A stretch of 64,000 nt of DNA, from positions 62,001-126,000 of the forward strand of contig JAFUQX010000011.1 in the NCBI GenBank assembly GCA_017472145.1, written 5' to 3'. Position numbers and translations under genes: made by a program. Each line of letters begins with the position of its first letter. The stretch's first letter is position 1. The notes under the pieces were generated by a model. The model worked only from the letters and a program-made list of their open reading frames with translations. It was not told the DNA's origin and made no database searches. This document shows, one piece after another, positions 61,701-64,000 of the stretch. Source of the DNA: Ruminococcus sp. (GTDB lineage: Bacteria; Bacillota; Clostridia; Oscillospirales; Ruminococcaceae).

Positions 61701-62324
61701 ATGTATTTATCAAGAATGAAGCTGGATCTGTCCAGAAGGCAGACGATGAAAGCACTTGCTTCGCCGAATCTCTTCCACGGTGCGATCGAAAGCTGCGAAA
61801 CAGAGGGCAGAACACGAAAGCTCTGGCGGATCGACACATTGGGCGGTGCGCCGTATCTGCTGATCCTGAGCGAACAGAAGCTTGATTTTTCGCCTGCTGC
61901 GCAGCAGTTCTGCACGGATACAGCGGTGGAATCAAAATGCTATGACCAATTTCTGGAGCGAATCACAGAGGGCAGCCGTTGGCGGTTCAGACTATGTGCG
62001 AATCCTACAATACAGCGGAAATGCGGTGATGAGCGTGGAAAAGTGATGGCACATATTACCGCAGCTTTTCAGGAAGAATGGCTGAAAAAACAGGCTAAAA
62101 AACACGGCTTTTCCCTGAATGCAGAGGAATTCCTGGTGACCGGATCACAATGGTACAATTTCCGCAAGGGTTCAGATCGTCAGAATGTCCGGATGCTTGC
62201 AGTCACCTATGAAGGAATCCTGACTGTGATGGATGCGGATGCATTCCGAAAGGCTCTGACACAGGGAATCGGACGTGAAAAAGCGTATGGAATGGGCCTT
62301 CTGACCATTGCCGGCATACGGTGA
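61701..62324 (+). CDS. casE: CRISPR RNA endonuclease Cas6e (CasE)
   Basis: A 207-residue endonuclease that cleaves pre-crRNA in the repeat and stays bound to its hairpin. It has the N-terminal YLSRMKLD, NLFHGAIE with the active-site histidine region, and the C-terminal glycine-rich loop GREKAYGMGLLTI. Its stop overlaps the GTG proposed for cas1. Confidence 0.94.
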   Translation: MYLSRMKLDLSRRQTMKALASPNLFHGAIESCETEGRTRKLWRIDTLGGAPYLLILSEQKLDFSPAAQQFCTDTAVESKCYDQFLERITEGSRWRFRLCANPTIQRKCGDERGKVMAHITAAFQEEWLKKQAKKHGFSLNAEEFLVTGSQWYNFRKGSDRQNVRMLAVTYEGILTVMDADAFRKALTQGIGREKAYGMGLLTIAGIR

Positions 62325-63262
62325 ACGATATGCAGAATGGCATGAAAAAACCGGAGCTGCAGCAGCTTCCGGTCATCAGCGACAGAATGACATTTCTCTA
62401 TCTGGAACATTGTAAAATCAGTCGTGAGGATGGGGCGATCACCGTCCGTGATCAGGATGGTATCATCCATATTCCAGCGGCTTCCATTACCGTTCTCCTG
62501 CTTGGTCCTGGGACGGATATTTCACATCGTGCAATGGAGCTGATCGGTGATATGGGTGTTTCTGTTATCTGGGTAGGGGAACATGGCGTGCGGTACTATG
62601 CACTTGGGCGTTCTCTCAATGCCCATACCCATTTGCTGGAAAGGCAGGCAAAGCTTGCAGTGAATACCCGTTCACATCTTGCAGTCGTGCGGAAAATGTA
62701 CGAAATGCGGTTTGCCGGTGAGGATGTGTCTGGACTGACACTGCAGCAGCTTCGGGGGCGTGAGGGATCACGAATGCGGAGGTTCTACCGTGAACAATCC
62801 AAAAAATGGAATGTGCCGTGGCACGGCAGAAACTATGATGCAGAGGATTTTGCATCGGGTGATCCTATCAATCAGGCCTTATCAGCAGGTAACGTCTGCC
62901 TGTATGGACTGGCCAGTGCAGTCATTGCTGCATTGGGCTGTTCTTTAGGACTAGGATTTGTCCATGTAGGTCATGAGTTTTCTTTTGCCTATGATATTGC
63001 TGATCTTTACAAATCGGAGATTACCATTCCCATCGCATTTCAGACAGCTGCAGAAAATCCGCCCGAATTGCCGAACGTTGTCAGACGCCGGGTGAGGGAC
63101 AGCTTTGCCAAAACGCATATTCTCGAACGAATGGTACGGGACATCAAGTACTTACTTTCGGAAGAAGCTGAACCCGAACCGGAGCAGGTCCTCTATCTTT
63201 GGGATAATTTGCATGAGCATATGGATTCCGGCGTTTCCTATGGGAAGGAGGAGGATGGATGA
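62321..63262 (+). CDS. cas1: Integrase Cas1 (type I-E)
   Basis: A 313-residue protein. It has the Cas1e-like ISDRMTFLYLEHCKISREDG and ITVLLLGPGTDISHRAMELI segments, RRFYREQSKKWNVPWHGRNY, and the acidic active-site region around LGFVHVGHEFSFAYDIADLYK (His and Asp ligands). It integrates new spacers with Cas2. The start may be GTG at 62321 (GTGA overlap) or ATG at 62330 or 62342. It overlaps cas2 by four bases. Confidence 0.94.
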   Translation: MNDMQNGMKKPELQQLPVISDRMTFLYLEHCKISREDGAITVRDQDGIIHIPAASITVLLLGPGTDISHRAMELIGDMGVSVIWVGEHGVRYYALGRSLNAHTHLLERQAKLAVNTRSHLAVVRKMYEMRFAGEDVSGLTLQQLRGREGSRMRRFYREQSKKWNVPWHGRNYDAEDFASGDPINQALSAGNVCLYGLASAVIAALGCSLGLGFVHVGHEFSFAYDIADLYKSEITIPIAFQTAAENPPELPNVVRRRVRDSFAKTHILERMVRDIKYLLSEEAEPEPEQVLYLWDNLHEHMDSGVSYGKEEDG

Positions 63263-64000
63263 TCGTCATCACCATGTCAAACTGTCCGCCGAAGCTTCGG
63301 GGGGATTTATCACTCTGGCTGATGGAGATCAATACAGGAGTCTATGTCGGACAGGTGAATGCCCGTGTCAGGGAGTCCCTCTGGAAACGTGTCTGCGAAA
63401 ACCTCCGTGACGGTCAGGCAACGATGGTATTTACAACGAATAATGAACAGCATATGGAATTCTGTGTGCATAATACCAGCTGGAAACCGGTCGATTATGA
63501 CGGCATGAAGCTGATGAAGCGACCGCTCACACAATGTGCTGGAGGTACATCCGTTCTGCCGGAGGGCTTCAGTACAGCAGCAAAACAGCGGATGGGCAGA
63601 CGGCACAGAAACAGAGAGCAACAGAATTCCTATTTTGTAATCGATATCGAAACAACAGGCTTGTCCCATGAAAAGGACAGCATTCTTGAGGTTGGTATGC
63701 TTGAAATAAAGGATGGTGTGTGTGTTACAGAGAATGAATGGCTGATCCGAACAGATGCTGAAATTCCGGAGCAGATCACCCGTTTAACAGGACTGACCAG
63801 ACCATTGCTGGATGCTTCCGGAGAAGCGATGCAGGATGTACTGCAGGAGCTTCTTGAAAGGACAAAATGCAGAAATGTGATATTCTATCATGCGAATTTC
63901 GACTGCCTGTTTCTGGAATCAGCGTGTCGGAAAAGCGGATTGCCAACACCGGAATTCCGGGTTACAGATGTGATGCAATTCGCAAAGAGCAAATTAAAGG
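63259..64000 (+). CDS. cas2: Cas2-DnaQ (DEDDh exonuclease) fusion, partial
   Basis: The frame is open to the right edge, 247 codons seen. Residues 1-95 are Cas2e (MIVITMSNCPPKLRGDLSLWL, GVYVGQVNARVRESLW, TMVFTTNNEQ, and DYDGMKLMKRP). A linker (about 96-127, basic RRHRNREQQ) leads to a DnaQ-like 3'-5' exonuclease with ExoI motif VIDIETTG and ExoII motif FYHANFDCLFLE. The third DEDDh motif would lie beyond the window. Such fusions are known in type I-E systems, where the exonuclease trims prespacers before integration. The ATG overlaps the cas1 stop. Confidence 0.93.
   Translation, partial: MIVITMSNCPPKLRGDLSLWLMEINTGVYVGQVNARVRESLWKRVCENLRDGQATMVFTTNNEQHMEFCVHNTSWKPVDYDGMKLMKRPLTQCAGGTSVLPEGFSTAAKQRMGRRHRNREQQNSYFVIDIETTGLSHEKDSILEVGMLEIKDGVCVTENEWLIRTDAEIPEQITRLTGLTRPLLDASGEAMQDVLQELLERTKCRNVIFYHANFDCLFLESACRKSGLPTPEFRVTDVMQFAKSKLK

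Overview
The window reads as chromosomal DNA of a Gram-positive, moderate-GC gut or rumen Clostridia member of the Ruminococcus type. The clues are cohesin-like and dockerin-like secreted proteins, a DnaD/DnaI primosome, RNase J, GdpP, FtsH, Prp with an extended L27, Mini-RNase III, HemZ and RecD2, together with near-consensus sigma-A promoters that almost all have a 17-bp spacer. A cellulosome-type Ruminococcus is the best guess; species is not decided by the sequence alone.

Layout. 1-239: end of a DAHP synthase. 419-2351 (minus): a pair of bacterial PH-domain membrane proteins. 2472-3785: a sodium/alanine-type symporter. 3831-13366: a housekeeping run rnj-gdpP-rplI-dnaB-tilS-ftsH, headed by a consensus promoter and an unusually long structured leader. 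13490-16188: a small cellulosome-like locus, with a secreted cohesin-like plus dockerin protein followed by a secreted protein built almost only from dockerin repeats. 16257-18171: a serine hydrolase and three tRNA genes (Lys, Arg, Leu), each with its own promoter. 18207-21072: dnaD-like, dnaI-like and lgt. 21192-22031: repeat debris and an orphan gene framed by a 15-bp inverted repeat. 22067-25238: CorC/HlyC-type, GtrA, DUF421 and DUF4363 membrane proteins. 25302-25495 and 36748-36940: two copies of a MITE-like element with terminal inverted repeats. 25619-31052 (minus): a DEAD-box helicase, then the ribosome-linked cluster rplU-prp-rpmA-obgE-mrnC-yebC. 31284-36694: an M15 peptidase, then pgk, an orphan membrane gene, tpiA and gpmI. 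37143-41545: recD2, comF and mreB. 41578-44142: two adjacent TIR-domain proteins that share a repeated C-terminal module I do not recognise. 44339-53113: a GNAT acetyltransferase, then recJ-rel-MBL-hemZ-rlmD. 53345-54653: an AT-rich orphan gene and a broken serine recombinase. 54639-64000: a type I-E CRISPR-Cas operon (cas3, casABCDE, cas1, cas2) whose last gene is a Cas2-DnaQ exonuclease fusion cut by the window edge. No CRISPR array lies in the window.

How parts fit. The housekeeping blocks cover RNA decay and c-di-AMP turnover, replication initiation, ribosome assembly, lower glycolysis, recombination repair and stringent response. The accessory parts are the dockerin pair, the TIR pair, the repeat islands, and the CRISPR operon beside the recombinase scar. 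The most promising undescribed items are the six-dockerin protein with its cohesin partner, the TIR pair with the shared module, and the structured rnj leader.
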